64,000 nucleotides of DNA from Flexithrix dorotheae DSM 6795. GTDB taxonomy: Bacteria > Bacteroidota > Bacteroidia > Cytophagales > Flammeovirgaceae. Both the position numbers and the translations under genes were made by a program. Shown piece after piece: positions 35,227 through 44,900 of this stretch (positions are counted from its first letter, which is position 1; every line of letters begins with the position of its first letter). The DNA is taken from positions 697,788 through 761,787 of the forward strand of contig NZ_KB903431.1 in NCBI RefSeq assembly GCF_000379765.1, in the 5' to 3' direction. The notes beneath the pieces were generated by a model that ran no database searches, was not told where the DNA came from, and saw only the letters and a list, made by a program, of their open reading frames with translations.

Positions 35227-36432
35227 TCAGGAAGACATTTTTAAATCTTTAGCGAGTTTCAGCTTATTTTCATCAGGATTATTCAAAATTCTTTTGGCAC
35301 GAATGAATCTGTTAAGCTCATATTCATTGAAATTATCGGCATTTTTATCGAAGCTATTGATTCGCACTCTGCCTGAAGAATGGATAAATTCATTATTACC
35401 AATCCACATACCTACGTGAATAATTCTTTCTTTGGATTCAGGAGTGGCCTTCCTTCCGAAAAAGAGTAAATCCCCGGGTTTCAAATCATCAAACCCATTG
35501 GAAGTATCTATTAATTTCCCACTAAAAACCTGCTGAGAAGCATCTCTGGGTAGAATATAACCATTTAAGAAATAGACTGACTTGGTAAACCCACTGCAAT
35601 CTACACCTTTAAAAGAAGTGCCCCCCCATAAATAAGGAACCCCCATAAATAACTTTGAAGTTTCCACCAGACTATTTTCAGTAGCATGAAGTGAGGACAG
35701 CCAGGTATCAAAAAGCTCAGTTTTATTTTTTTCTACGAAAGCAGTTCTGCCATCGGGAAAAGTAACTTCATAAAAATCACCAGATTCTCCCTCCAATTTG
35801 AGGATATTGCCCAGCACCAAATCAGAAACGGTTTGAGAATTTGGATTGGTTTCTGAATAAGCCTCTCCGTATTTTGTAAGGAAAATGATTTTTTTCGCAG
35901 CAATCCAGGCATCTTGTTGCGCTTTATTGGTAAGCAAAATTCCTCCTGCATCCACCCAGGAAATATAATGATCGGGTGTTTGCACAAGATACCAGCTTCC
36001 TTCTTTCTTCAGAACTTTTAAAGGAGTACCTAAAATGGCCTGAGTGGCCAATTCAGCAGAATGTTTGGGTTTGGAACGAATATTAGCCACAGAAATATTG
36101 ACAATGGCAAAGGTATTTTCCCCAAGTTCTTCCTCAGGAAGTAGCTGAACATTATTTTCAATGGTAAGGCCTTGTTCTTCCAGTTTCCCGGTAAGTTTTT
36201 TCAAAGCTTCGGGAAGATTGGTTTCGCCACTAAGCAAAAACCTGCCGTTCTCAAATGAGCTGGTAATGTCAAAAAGTGCTACTCTTTTATCAGGTGCAAA
36301 CTCATCCTTAATTTCAGAGATTATCTGCTCGGAAATACTGGCAGAGTTATCTTCCTTTTTACAGGAAGAAAATGCGATTGAAAACAGTAAAAATATTACG
36401 GAAACTCTCGAAAAGCCAAAAAGTGAAAACAT
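35227..36432 (-). CDS. NlpC/P60 (C40) cell-wall peptidase, lipoprotein with SH3 domains
   Basis: A 401-residue lipoprotein. A signal ends FSSCKK (lipidated Cys about 24). Two SH3-like regions (about 105-165 and 180-240, with NIRSKPKHSAELATQ) are followed by an NlpC/P60 domain. The catalytic triad is GVDCSGFTKS (Cys279), RIIHVGMWIGN (His339) and FIHSSGRV (His351). It should cut stem-peptide bonds in peptidoglycan from the periplasm or outer membrane. The first about 100 residues have no recognised domain. It is followed by the LysM-caspase gene in the same direction. Confidence 0.88.
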   Translation of the reverse strand: MFSLFGFSRVSVIFLLFSIAFSSCKKEDNSASISEQIISEIKDEFAPDKRVALFDITSSFENGRFLLSGETNLPEALKKLTGKLEEQGLTIENNVQLLPEEELGENTFAIVNISVANIRSKPKHSAELATQAILGTPLKVLKKEGSWYLVQTPDHYISWVDAGGILLTNKAQQDAWIAAKKIIFLTKYGEAYSETNPNSQTVSDLVLGNILKLEGESGDFYEVTFPDGRTAFVEKNKTELFDTWLSSLHATENSLVETSKLFMGVPYLWGGTSFKGVDCSGFTKSVYFLNGYILPRDASQQVFSGKLIDTSNGFDDLKPGDLLFFGRKATPESKERIIHVGMWIGNNEFIHSSGRVRINSFDKNADNFNEYELNRFIRAKRILNNPDENKLKLAKDLKMSS

Positions 36433-36686
36433 GTGTTATTGATATCTGTAGTTAAATAATGATTATAATATCAGGCAGAAACATTAACTTAAGAAAAGAA
36501 ACTATAGCCTGTTTTAATTTTTGTTCAGACAAATATATGTTAAACCTGAATTTTGAAGTAAAATTAGGTCAGATTAGTTTTTTCTTAACTTTAAATCTTC
36601 GAAAATTTGAAAAATAGAAAACCTTTAGGAGTTTTGAGCAGAGAAAATTATCAAAAAAAATTAAAATACTGTAAAAACAAGTCTTC

Positions 36687-37586
36687 ATGAAATACAAAGA
36701 TCTTAAAGTAGGCGTAGTGGGAGGTTCCAGAGGATTGGGAACCTGGTTGGTGAAGTTTTTTAGCACGCATGGGTTTAAGACTTATTCAACTTCCAGAACA
36801 GGGAAAACAGATTTTGACACTAACAGGGAAATGGTGGAGTACTGTGATATCATCATCATAAGTGTTCCAATTTCGGCTATGGCAAGTGTATTGGAGGAAG
36901 TATACCCCTACATGCATGGGAAAATATTGTTGGAAGTCTGTAGTGTAAAAAAATTTGTGATTGACAAGTATGAGGCTTTAAAAGAAGATTATCCAGAAGT
37001 AGCTTGTGAATTTCATTCCATTCATCCGATGTTCAGTCAGAGAATAAAAAAACTCCGGGGCCAGGTAGTTTTATTTAATTATTCCGATGGATCGAACTTT
37101 TTTATTCCACACCTTTCTAAATTACTATTGAAGGAGGGCGCTGTATTATACGACCTGGATTATATCAAACACGATAAAATAATGGGTGTAGTGCAGGGCT
37201 TAAATCACTTTAATGTATTTGTTAGTGCCAGAGCCTTGAAAAATGTGGGCAGCTCACTTGGGAGAATAAAATACTTTTCCTCCCCGCCATATAGAATTTT
37301 CCTCATATTTTTTGCCAGATATGTATTACAGGATCCACGCCTTTACGCAGATATTCAGATGTATAATGAATTTGTGCTGGAGGTGCTAAAGATATTTAAA
37401 GAAGAAGTAAATAACTTGTTTAGCATAATCGAAAGAAAAGACAGGGATGGATTTATCAATTATGTGGAAGAAACAAGGAGCTATTTTGAGGAAAACCAGG
37501 AAGATACCGGAATATCCAACCATTTAATTGAGCAGCTTGGCATTTTCATTAGTAAACAACAGGCTGAAAAAGATATAAAATCCTAA
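36687..37586 (+). CDS. Prephenate/arogenate dehydrogenase-like protein (TyrA family)
   Basis: A 299-residue NAD(P)-dependent enzyme. Its Rossmann motif VGVVGGSRGLGTWLVKFF resembles the archaeal-type TyrA nucleotide site, and DIIIISVPISAM and CEFHSIHPMFSQ follow the TyrA pattern where His binds prephenate. It has no chorismate mutase or ACT domain. The usual Gly after the HPMF motif is replaced by Ser, so activity may differ. No other aromatic amino acid gene is near. TyrA specificity is likely but unproven. Confidence 0.75.
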   Translation: MKYKDLKVGVVGGSRGLGTWLVKFFSTHGFKTYSTSRTGKTDFDTNREMVEYCDIIIISVPISAMASVLEEVYPYMHGKILLEVCSVKKFVIDKYEALKEDYPEVACEFHSIHPMFSQRIKKLRGQVVLFNYSDGSNFFIPHLSKLLLKEGAVLYDLDYIKHDKIMGVVQGLNHFNVFVSARALKNVGSSLGRIKYFSSPPYRIFLIFFARYVLQDPRLYADIQMYNEFVLEVLKIFKEEVNNLFSIIERKDRDGFINYVEETRSYFEENQEDTGISNHLIEQLGIFISKQQAEKDIKS

Positions 37587-37712
37587 AAGAATTGAATTGT
37601 TAAGGAATTTAAATGGGAATAATGTAAATAGGCAAAATTATTTATAGAGGGTTATATTGCATGAATAATATATTATCTTTTTAATAATAGGGCAGGTTAA
37701 TTCTGAATGATT

Positions 37713-37720
37713 TAGTTTTG
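37713..37720 (+). promoter_or_regulatory. -7 promoter box upstream of the GH92-like gene
   Basis: TAGTTTTG matches TAnnTTTG 102 bases before the ATG. A short hairpin CCGAAAA...TTTTCGG follows in the leader. No -33 box is convincing. Confidence 0.35.
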
Positions 37721-37821
37721 CCCCCGAAAATATTTTTCGGCCAAAAAAGGATGTTTCTGAAATTTAACAATACCATCCATAAATTTTTTAGTCTGTCTTA
37801 AATTATAGGTTGGTTACTACC

Positions 37822-40104
37822 ATGCGATATTTAGTTGTTTTAATCCTATTTGTCTGCTGTAATTATAGTTGTACTTCACCTCCTGTAGATGTAGAAGAAA
37901 TCCGTGAGGAAGTGGTGGAAGTGGAACGCTATACATCATTTGTAGATCAATTTGCCGGTACCACAGGTGCCCTGGCTTTCCCCGGTGCAACATTACCTTT
38001 TGGGATGGTACAGGTTAGTCCTGAGACGGGTATTAACCGGAGAAATAGAAACTCAGGTTATCAGTTAAACGATTCTACAATTTTCGGTTTTACACACACT
38101 CATCTCAACCGAAAACCGGTAACCGATTTAGGTAATTTGCTCATGATGGCCGGAAACAGTAAAAAAGGGAAAGTAAAGCATTCTGCAAAAGCATATTCTT
38201 CTTTTACCCATATTAATGAAAAGGCCGAACCAGGATATTATGCTATCAGGTTAAATGACTACGAAATAAAGGCTGAAGTCACGGCCACCAAGCGGGTAGG
38301 TTTGCACAAATATATTTTTCCGGCAGACAGTAATTCTTTTATTTCATTCGATTTAGGGTTTGCAAACAATCAGGTGAAACCCAAATCAACAGCTTTTATC
38401 ATGACCGGGGATTCGTTAATTACGGGTTATAGAGAATTAACAGGACTGGTCACAAATTACAAGATATATTTTGCCATTCAGGTTTCCAAACCATGGAAAA
38501 GCTACAAAATGTACAGAAATGGTTTTGCAGTGGGAAAACCAAAAGTTACCAAGGGAAAGGATACCAAGCTGGTATTAAATTACGCAACTGAAAAAGGAGA
38601 GAAGCTATTGGTGAAAATAGGATTTTCCTACGTAAATATTAAAGGAGCAATTCATAATATACAGCAGGAAATTCCTCACTGGGATTTTGATTTAATCAGA
38701 AAAGCAGCACTTGGGGTGTGGGAGGAAGAATTGAGCAAGATGAAAGTTACTTCCCAAGATTCCATTTCTAAGAAACTTTTTTATACAGGAATATATCAAA
38801 ATCTGCTGGCCCCAGTGGTTTGTAGCGATTTTGATGGAAGTTATAACAATTACCAGAAAAGCAGTGTCAATCCCGTAAAGTGGGAAAATGATCAGTATTG
38901 TACTTTTCCATTAACTCAGATATCCAAATCTGGATTTACCCTTTTGTCTATTCTAAACCCGAAAAAGGCCAATGAAATTTCCACTTCTATTCTAGACTAC
39001 TATGTGATGAATGGGAAATTGCCTGAAAATACTTTGTTTGGACGAGAACTGAACAGAAAAGGGAAAAACTTCAGTGCAGTAGCGATTCTATCCGAAACCT
39101 TTTTAAAAGGGATTGGTGATTTTGATATTGAAAAAGCCTACCAGATTATAAAAAATGAAGGCGAAAAATATGCCTATCAGAATCGATTGAAAGCGGAAAA
39201 CATGACTCTGGTGGGAATTGGGAGAAGTGCTGGTGTTCCTCCGAATCATATTGATGATTCATACCTGAACTGGTGTGTGGCGGCATTTGCAGGCGGCTTA
39301 AACCGGGAAAAGGATTATTTAAGTTATCTCGATCAGTCAACCAGGTATATTTCCAGGTATGATTCTGCCTCAGGGTTTATTTTAAATGAAGAAATAAAAG
39401 AAACTGAAAACCAACAGGAAATAGCTAATGCCTTTTCTCTTTCCAATGTTAATAATTGGGAGCGGACTTTTGGTGTAAAACATGATTTTACCGGCCTGGT
39501 GGAAATTGTGGGTGGGGCAGAAAATTTCAATATGAAGCTGGATTCTTTTTTTTATGTACAACCTGCAACTACGGAAGATTCATTAATTAGCAGTTTTCCT
39601 GGTTTATATAACCATCTCAATCCAAATGTACAGCATATGCCATACCTGTATGATTATGCCGGATCTCCGTGGAAAACACAGGAACTGGTGAGAAAAATTA
39701 TGACTACATTTTATCCGGTCAGTTTTGCCTTAAAAAAAAATGAAAGTGATTATGGCCAATTGATGTCATGGTATGTGTTTGGAGCACTTGGTTTTTATCC
39801 GGTGAATCCTACTGATGGATTATACTTTTTCGGTTCTCCGATTTTCGAAAAGATAATTATTGATATTAATGATACAAGAAAATTGGAGATTGTGGCCAAT
39901 AATGTGAGCACCGATAATAAATATATTCAGGCTATTTTCCTAAATGGTAAAAGGTATCGTAAGCCTTTTATAGCACATAAAGATTTGATTTTAGGAGGAA
40001 AATTGGAATTTGTAATGGGGAACCAGCCCAATAAAAACTGGGATTTGGAATTGGAAGCCATTCCTCCATCCCCAAGTCTTGAGGTAGCCAGCCTTACCAA
40101 ATAA
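37822..40104 (+). CDS. GH92-family glycosidase-like lipoprotein, probably degenerate
   Basis: A 760-residue lipoprotein from ATG 37822 with lipobox NYSC. The fold matches the GH92 alpha-mannosidase family across its length, for example FVDQFAGTTG, GFTHTHLN, PYLYDYAGSPWKTQ and WYVFGALGFYPVNPTDG. However, in the segment that is HGNEPSHH in active members it reads HLNPNVQH (Glu to Pro601), losing the expected catalytic acid. The base segment reads ESDYGQ (Asp643 kept). The SxWDTYR motif is also changed. It may bind mannan without cleaving it or act differently. The TTG 12 bases upstream is less likely the start. Confidence 0.75.
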   Translation: MRYLVVLILFVCCNYSCTSPPVDVEEIREEVVEVERYTSFVDQFAGTTGALAFPGATLPFGMVQVSPETGINRRNRNSGYQLNDSTIFGFTHTHLNRKPVTDLGNLLMMAGNSKKGKVKHSAKAYSSFTHINEKAEPGYYAIRLNDYEIKAEVTATKRVGLHKYIFPADSNSFISFDLGFANNQVKPKSTAFIMTGDSLITGYRELTGLVTNYKIYFAIQVSKPWKSYKMYRNGFAVGKPKVTKGKDTKLVLNYATEKGEKLLVKIGFSYVNIKGAIHNIQQEIPHWDFDLIRKAALGVWEEELSKMKVTSQDSISKKLFYTGIYQNLLAPVVCSDFDGSYNNYQKSSVNPVKWENDQYCTFPLTQISKSGFTLLSILNPKKANEISTSILDYYVMNGKLPENTLFGRELNRKGKNFSAVAILSETFLKGIGDFDIEKAYQIIKNEGEKYAYQNRLKAENMTLVGIGRSAGVPPNHIDDSYLNWCVAAFAGGLNREKDYLSYLDQSTRYISRYDSASGFILNEEIKETENQQEIANAFSLSNVNNWERTFGVKHDFTGLVEIVGGAENFNMKLDSFFYVQPATTEDSLISSFPGLYNHLNPNVQHMPYLYDYAGSPWKTQELVRKIMTTFYPVSFALKKNESDYGQLMSWYVFGALGFYPVNPTDGLYFFGSPIFEKIIIDINDTRKLEIVANNVSTDNKYIQAIFLNGKRYRKPFIAHKDLILGGKLEFVMGNQPNKNWDLELEAIPPSPSLEVASLTK

Positions 40105-40164
40105 AAAATAAATATAAATTGATCTAATCCTGCTTGAATTTCAGTTTTCAAAAAACCGGACCAT

Positions 40165-40767
40165 ATGGAAGAGGATTCATATTTTACCATTAAGGCAGTT
40201 GCTGAAGGAATTTACAAAGAAAAAGGAAGTAAGTTTTATGCTTTTGCCTATCCGGTTTCTAATGAAGATGAAATAAAATCCTGTCTTCAAGAATTGAAAA
40301 AGCAATACTACGATGCCAGGCATCATTGCTATGCTTATATCTTGGGAAAAGATAAATTGAATTACAGATCGAATGATGATGGAGAACCGGGGAATTCTGC
40401 GGGTCCTCCAATTTTAGGACAGATTCGCTCAAAAGAGCTCACAGATGTTTTGGTGGTGGTGGTGCGCTACTTTGGAGGAACTAAACTGGGAGTAGGGGGA
40501 TTGATCACGGCATATAAAACTTCCACTCAGGAAGCGCTTGAAAATGCAGAAATCATTACTAAATATCTGGAAAAGGAATTTAAAATAACCTTTGAATATC
40601 CCCAAATGAACGATGTCATGAAACTGGTAAAGGATTTTGACTTAAAAATATTGGACCAGTATTTTGAACAAGACTGTGTGATGAGGCTTATTGTGCGGGA
40701 AAAATATGCAAACGAGCTTGAACTTAAGTTAAAGAAAATTGATGGGCTAAGACTTAAGGTTTATTAA
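40165..40767 (+). CDS. yigZ: IMPACT/YigZ family protein
   Basis: A 200-residue protein of the YigZ/IMPACT family. Family motifs are EKGSKFYAFAYPV, YYDARHHCYAYILG, DDGEPGNSAGPPILGQI and VVVRYFGGTKLGVGGLITAY, with a C-terminal domain (about 140-200) of the YigZ type. Members affect translation control in eukaryotes; the bacterial role is unsettled. It starts 60 bases after the GH92-like gene and precedes diacylglycerol kinase by 94 bases. Confidence 0.9.
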   Translation: MEEDSYFTIKAVAEGIYKEKGSKFYAFAYPVSNEDEIKSCLQELKKQYYDARHHCYAYILGKDKLNYRSNDDGEPGNSAGPPILGQIRSKELTDVLVVVVRYFGGTKLGVGGLITAYKTSTQEALENAEIITKYLEKEFKITFEYPQMNDVMKLVKDFDLKILDQYFEQDCVMRLIVREKYANELELKLKKIDGLRLKVY

Positions 40768-40814
40768 TTTCGATTTTGCTTATTTTAATGGAAATTTATT
40801 CCCCGGACTACTGT

Positions 40815-40822
40815 TATTTTTG
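40815..40822 (+). promoter_or_regulatory. -7 promoter box for diacylglycerol kinase
   Basis: TATTTTTG matches TAnnTTTG 40 bases before the ATG at 40862. No good -33 box is seen. Confidence 0.35.
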
Positions 40823-40861
40823 CATGTAATTTCCAGCTTACAAACTAAAGCCTGACAAACA

Positions 40862-41242
40862 ATGATTAGATATTTAATTAAAGAGCTAAAAAGTTTTAAA
40901 CATGCTTTTGCAGGCATAAAATTACTGAGTAGTGATCATAATTTTTATTTCCACTTTCCGGTTGGAATGTTTGTTTTATTACTGGCATTTTTATTCCAAC
41001 TAAATACCATGGAGTGGCTTTGGGTAATTCTTGCAATCGGTTTGGTCTGGATTACAGAGGCATTTAATACCTCTATAGAAAAATTAGTAGATTTGGTGAG
41101 CCCAGAGTATAATGTTCTGGCAGGAAAGGTAAAAGATATTGCTGCTGCTACAGTTTTTCTTGCTGTTATTTTCTCCGGATGTATAGGCTTAATTATTTTC
41201 GTTCCACACTTTATTGAATTTTTCAATTCATTTACTTCATGA
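40862..41242 (+). CDS. dgkA: Diacylglycerol/undecaprenol kinase family protein
   Basis: A 126-residue membrane protein with three hydrophobic segments. The family signature is TEAFNTSIEKLVDLVS and KVKDIAAATVFLAVI (about 58-105), containing the conserved Glu residues of the trimeric kinase. The substrate (diacylglycerol or undecaprenol) cannot be told from the sequence; Bacteroidota homologues usually phosphorylate lipids for cell-wall recycling. It is convergent with the DUF2141 gene, nine bases apart. Confidence 0.88.
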   Translation: MIRYLIKELKSFKHAFAGIKLLSSDHNFYFHFPVGMFVLLLAFLFQLNTMEWLWVILAIGLVWITEAFNTSIEKLVDLVSPEYNVLAGKVKDIAAATVFLAVIFSGCIGLIIFVPHFIEFFNSFTS

Positions 41243-41250
41243 AATTTAGC

Positions 41251-41679
41251 TTACCTAAGCTCAATTACTACAGGTTCCTGACCTGACCCAACTTTCACTT
41301 TGGCGTTGGCAAAACTTGGTGGTCCGAACTTCCCTAAAACATTGTTGCTAAACCCGAAGGGTTCTTTAGGGATGCCTATGAAGTTTTTGTCCAGCTCATC
41401 ATTATCATTCACATCATGAAAGATACTAATGGCATAATAACCTGCAGGCAATTCTGAAATGTTAATTTTTAATATATTGGAATCTACGGGTACAGAAATG
41501 GCCTTGTACATAATATCAAGGTAGGTATCTTCTTCATTGTAAACAGCAATCATTATTTTTCCTGATTGTTGCTTAATTTCTTTAATTACCAATTGTAATT
41601 CATGTTCACCCGGATTAATTTGGACGGGTGAAAAGCCAGAAGACACCAAAAATAAAATACCAAAAATTAAACTCTTCAT
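41251..41679 (-). CDS. DUF2141 secreted protein
   Basis: A 142-residue exported protein. A signal peptide ends in VSSGFSP or shortly after. The mature part has beta strands with MIAVYNEEDTYLD, YYAISIFHDVNDNDELDKN (an Asp-rich, calcium-loop-like turn) and GIPKEPFGFSNN, which match DUF2141. Function is unknown; related proteins are annotated as secreted or membrane-associated. It has no same-strand neighbour. Confidence 0.8.
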   Translation of the reverse strand: MKSLIFGILFLVSSGFSPVQINPGEHELQLVIKEIKQQSGKIMIAVYNEEDTYLDIMYKAISVPVDSNILKINISELPAGYYAISIFHDVNDNDELDKNFIGIPKEPFGFSNNVLGKFGPPSFANAKVKVGSGQEPVVIELR

Positions 41680-41910
41680 TTTTCCATATAATGTTTCTAT
41701 AACCAGAACACGGCAAGTCAGGGCATTGTTTAAAAAAAATCAAATTTTGATTGATTCTATCTTCTGAATTGTAGGATTAACCAATAACCCATATATTTAA
41801 AAGATTTATTTGGTGATGGACTTTAATCAGCATAATGACCAGTTAAGTTCATAAAATTGGGGGATTATTGAGAGGATTAGGAAAAATTCAGGAGGTTATT
41901 TTAAGGTAAA

Positions 41911-44900
41911 ATGAATAGCGTTTTTATTAAGGCATTTAAAATCAAAAAGGAAAATGGATGGTTTATCAATTCCCTATTCTTCCATCAATTTTTTATTGGA
42001 GCCGGACTTGCTTTATTTTTTCTAGCTTCAAATGCATTGTTTCTTTCCGAAGTTTCAGCCGAGAACCTTCCTTTTGTTTACCTGTTTACAGCCATTATTT
42101 ATATTGTAACCGGACGCCTTTATAATATTCTGATTCAGGTAGTTAAAAAGGAAAAGTTATTCCAAATTGTAATCCTTGGAATGTTCCTTTTAATTTTTTT
42201 CATGTACTTTGGGACAATAAGTATTCATAAAGTCTGGTATTTATTTTTCCTGATGGTGATGTACAGGATCGTGTATCTCATGTTCCATTTGGAATCATTT
42301 GGGCTATCCTCATTATTATTCGATTTAAAGCATAGTAGCAGCCTGTTGGGGTGGACTGCTTCCGGAGATTTGCCCGGTCGATTCATTGGTTATTTATCGA
42401 TTACTTCTCTGTTAATAGTTTTTGATCTTCCCACCATTATTTTGGTTTCAGCATGCTTTATCCTAATTTCCTTTTTCTTTTTAAACAGAATTCTAAAAAA
42501 GCCGGAATTTTCCACCACAGAGAGTACGCCTACTATGGAAAAGGTTCAATTAGAGCCTGAAATCAATGTTTTTAAATTTTATTTCGGTGATAAATACCTT
42601 AGGATTCTATCCCTCTTATCTGCTGTAATTGCCTTAACAGCTATTCTTATTGACTTTTCATTCATCAATGATTTACAACTTAAAATCAGGACAAGTAAAG
42701 GAATAGCTGAGTATCTGGGGTACTTTTTCAGTATAATTTGTCTGGCTACTTTTATTATCAAGTTTGTATTTTCCAAAAAAGTAGTGGGGAAAATTGGAAT
42801 CAGAACTGCTCTTTATGTACTGCCGGTAATGCTGACCATAGTTTCCGTTTTGATTTTTTATTTTAACGGTCTTGCTGAAAGGGAGGGGGGGCATTCTCTT
42901 TTGCATTTTGGTGCCCTTGCGCTTATTTTCATGGTGTTTAAATATTCTCTAAATGAGCCAGTATTTATTTCCCTATTTGAGCCTCTAATAAAGCTTTACA
43001 GATTACCGAATTTTATAATTTTAAAAACAGTCATTGAACCTGTTGGAATATTAATGGCTGCTCTGCTTTTAATTTTTACTCAATTCAATGCAAGTCTCAA
43101 TTTTTATGAACTGCAATATTTTTTGTTGGCCTCAATAGGTATCTGGTTATTAATACTCATTATTAATCATCAAAATTTCATTAAAATTTTTGAAAGTGCA
43201 CTGGAAGTTAGGTCATTAGAAGGCCCCGAATTGGCCATAAAAGACAAGGACATTCTTCAGATTTTGGAAAGTAAACTTGAAGCTAATCATTCAGAAGCAG
43301 TAATTTATTCCATAGAACTTTTACATAGGTTTGACCCTAGCCATATTGATGGCCGTTTAACACTTTTGCTTTCCCACCCTTCAGAGGAAGTTCAAATTCA
43401 TGTAATAGAAAAAATAAAAGCACTAAAACTAGAAACCCAGCTAGATAATGTACTGGATATTATAAGAAAAAACGGGGATGTAAGTCCTAAGGTAAAAGCA
43501 GCAGCCATTAAAACTTTTTCTATTCTGAAAAAAGAAGCCATAGAGGAAATAAACCTTTATCTGGAAGATTCGGAACCCCCGATTCAAAGAGCAGCAATAC
43601 TAAGCCTGCTCCAATTTGGGACCGAGGATCAGCAAATAAAAGCCAAAGAAAAATTATCAAACCTGATCAGTTCATTTACCCCGGAGGATCAGATTCTTTC
43701 GCTTGAGATTATTGAAGAATTAAATGATTGCGAATACTGTGATGTAGTACTTGGTTTTTTGGAAAACAAAAATGAAAGGGTGGTAAGGAAGGCGGTGCTT
43801 GTTTGTGGGAAATTACATGATAGTATTTTTATTCCCTTTTTGATTTCCATGATTAAAGGCAGTGGTTATTATAATGAAGCCATCATTTCTCTGGTGCAAT
43901 ACAAGGAAAATGCCCTACCGCTAATAAAGGAAGAATTTGGCATGTATAAGCATACTAAAGAGCGATTTATGCTTCGCTTATGTAAAGTGTGTGGCCAGAT
44001 TGGGGGAGATAAAGCTTCTGAAATACTCTGGTGGGTGGTAAAATTCCCCTGGCTTGATTTAAAAATAGAGGCGCTGAATGCCTTAAAAATAGCAGGTTTT
44101 GAAGCGAAATTAAAGGAAGATTATTATCAGGTTACCGACCAACTGGAAAAGTTGTTTCGGCAAATTTTCTGGTTGCACAATGCCATTATGCTTTTAAATA
44201 AAAAAAGGGGATTTGGTTTATTACTCGATGCGCTTCAAAAAGAACTGGAAGAAGAAAAAAAGAAAATTAAAACCCTATTGTCTTTTCTATTTGTCTCGCG
44301 GCCTGACGAGTACAAGGAAATTTTACATTTACTGGGATCAATTGAGAAGGAAGACAGACTTAAAGTTATTGAAACACTTTCTCAAATGTTGCCTGCATCT
44401 ACCGTGGAAAAACTCATTGTAGTGTTGAACGGGAATACAAAACAGATTCGGAAAACCAGGCTTTCCCGGTATTATTCAGATCAATTGTTGGATGAAATAA
44501 CCGTGGTCTTTATTATCCTTCAAGGCGAAGAAAGAGAAAGTAAGTTCAGCAGATGGACGCAGGCTACAGCTTTATATTCATTAGCGGGTTCCTTTTACCC
44601 AAGTCTGCTCAAGGCTTTTATTCCTTATCTGGAAAGCAACGATTTGTTATTTTCACAAGCCGCAGGTCACACCATTATAGAGTTTTGTAAAGATCGATTC
44701 TTTAAGATCGGTGAATTTTTAGAAGATGTAGTAGAAGACTCCATGCAAATGAAAAAACTAATTAAGAAGATGGAAAATCAACAAAGTAAATTACTGGAAA
44801 TTGAAAAGGTAATTATTTTAAAAAGTACTTCAATATTTTCGGAAACTCCAGAGAATGTTTTGATTGATATTGCCACCATCATTACTGAAGAAAGGGTTTC

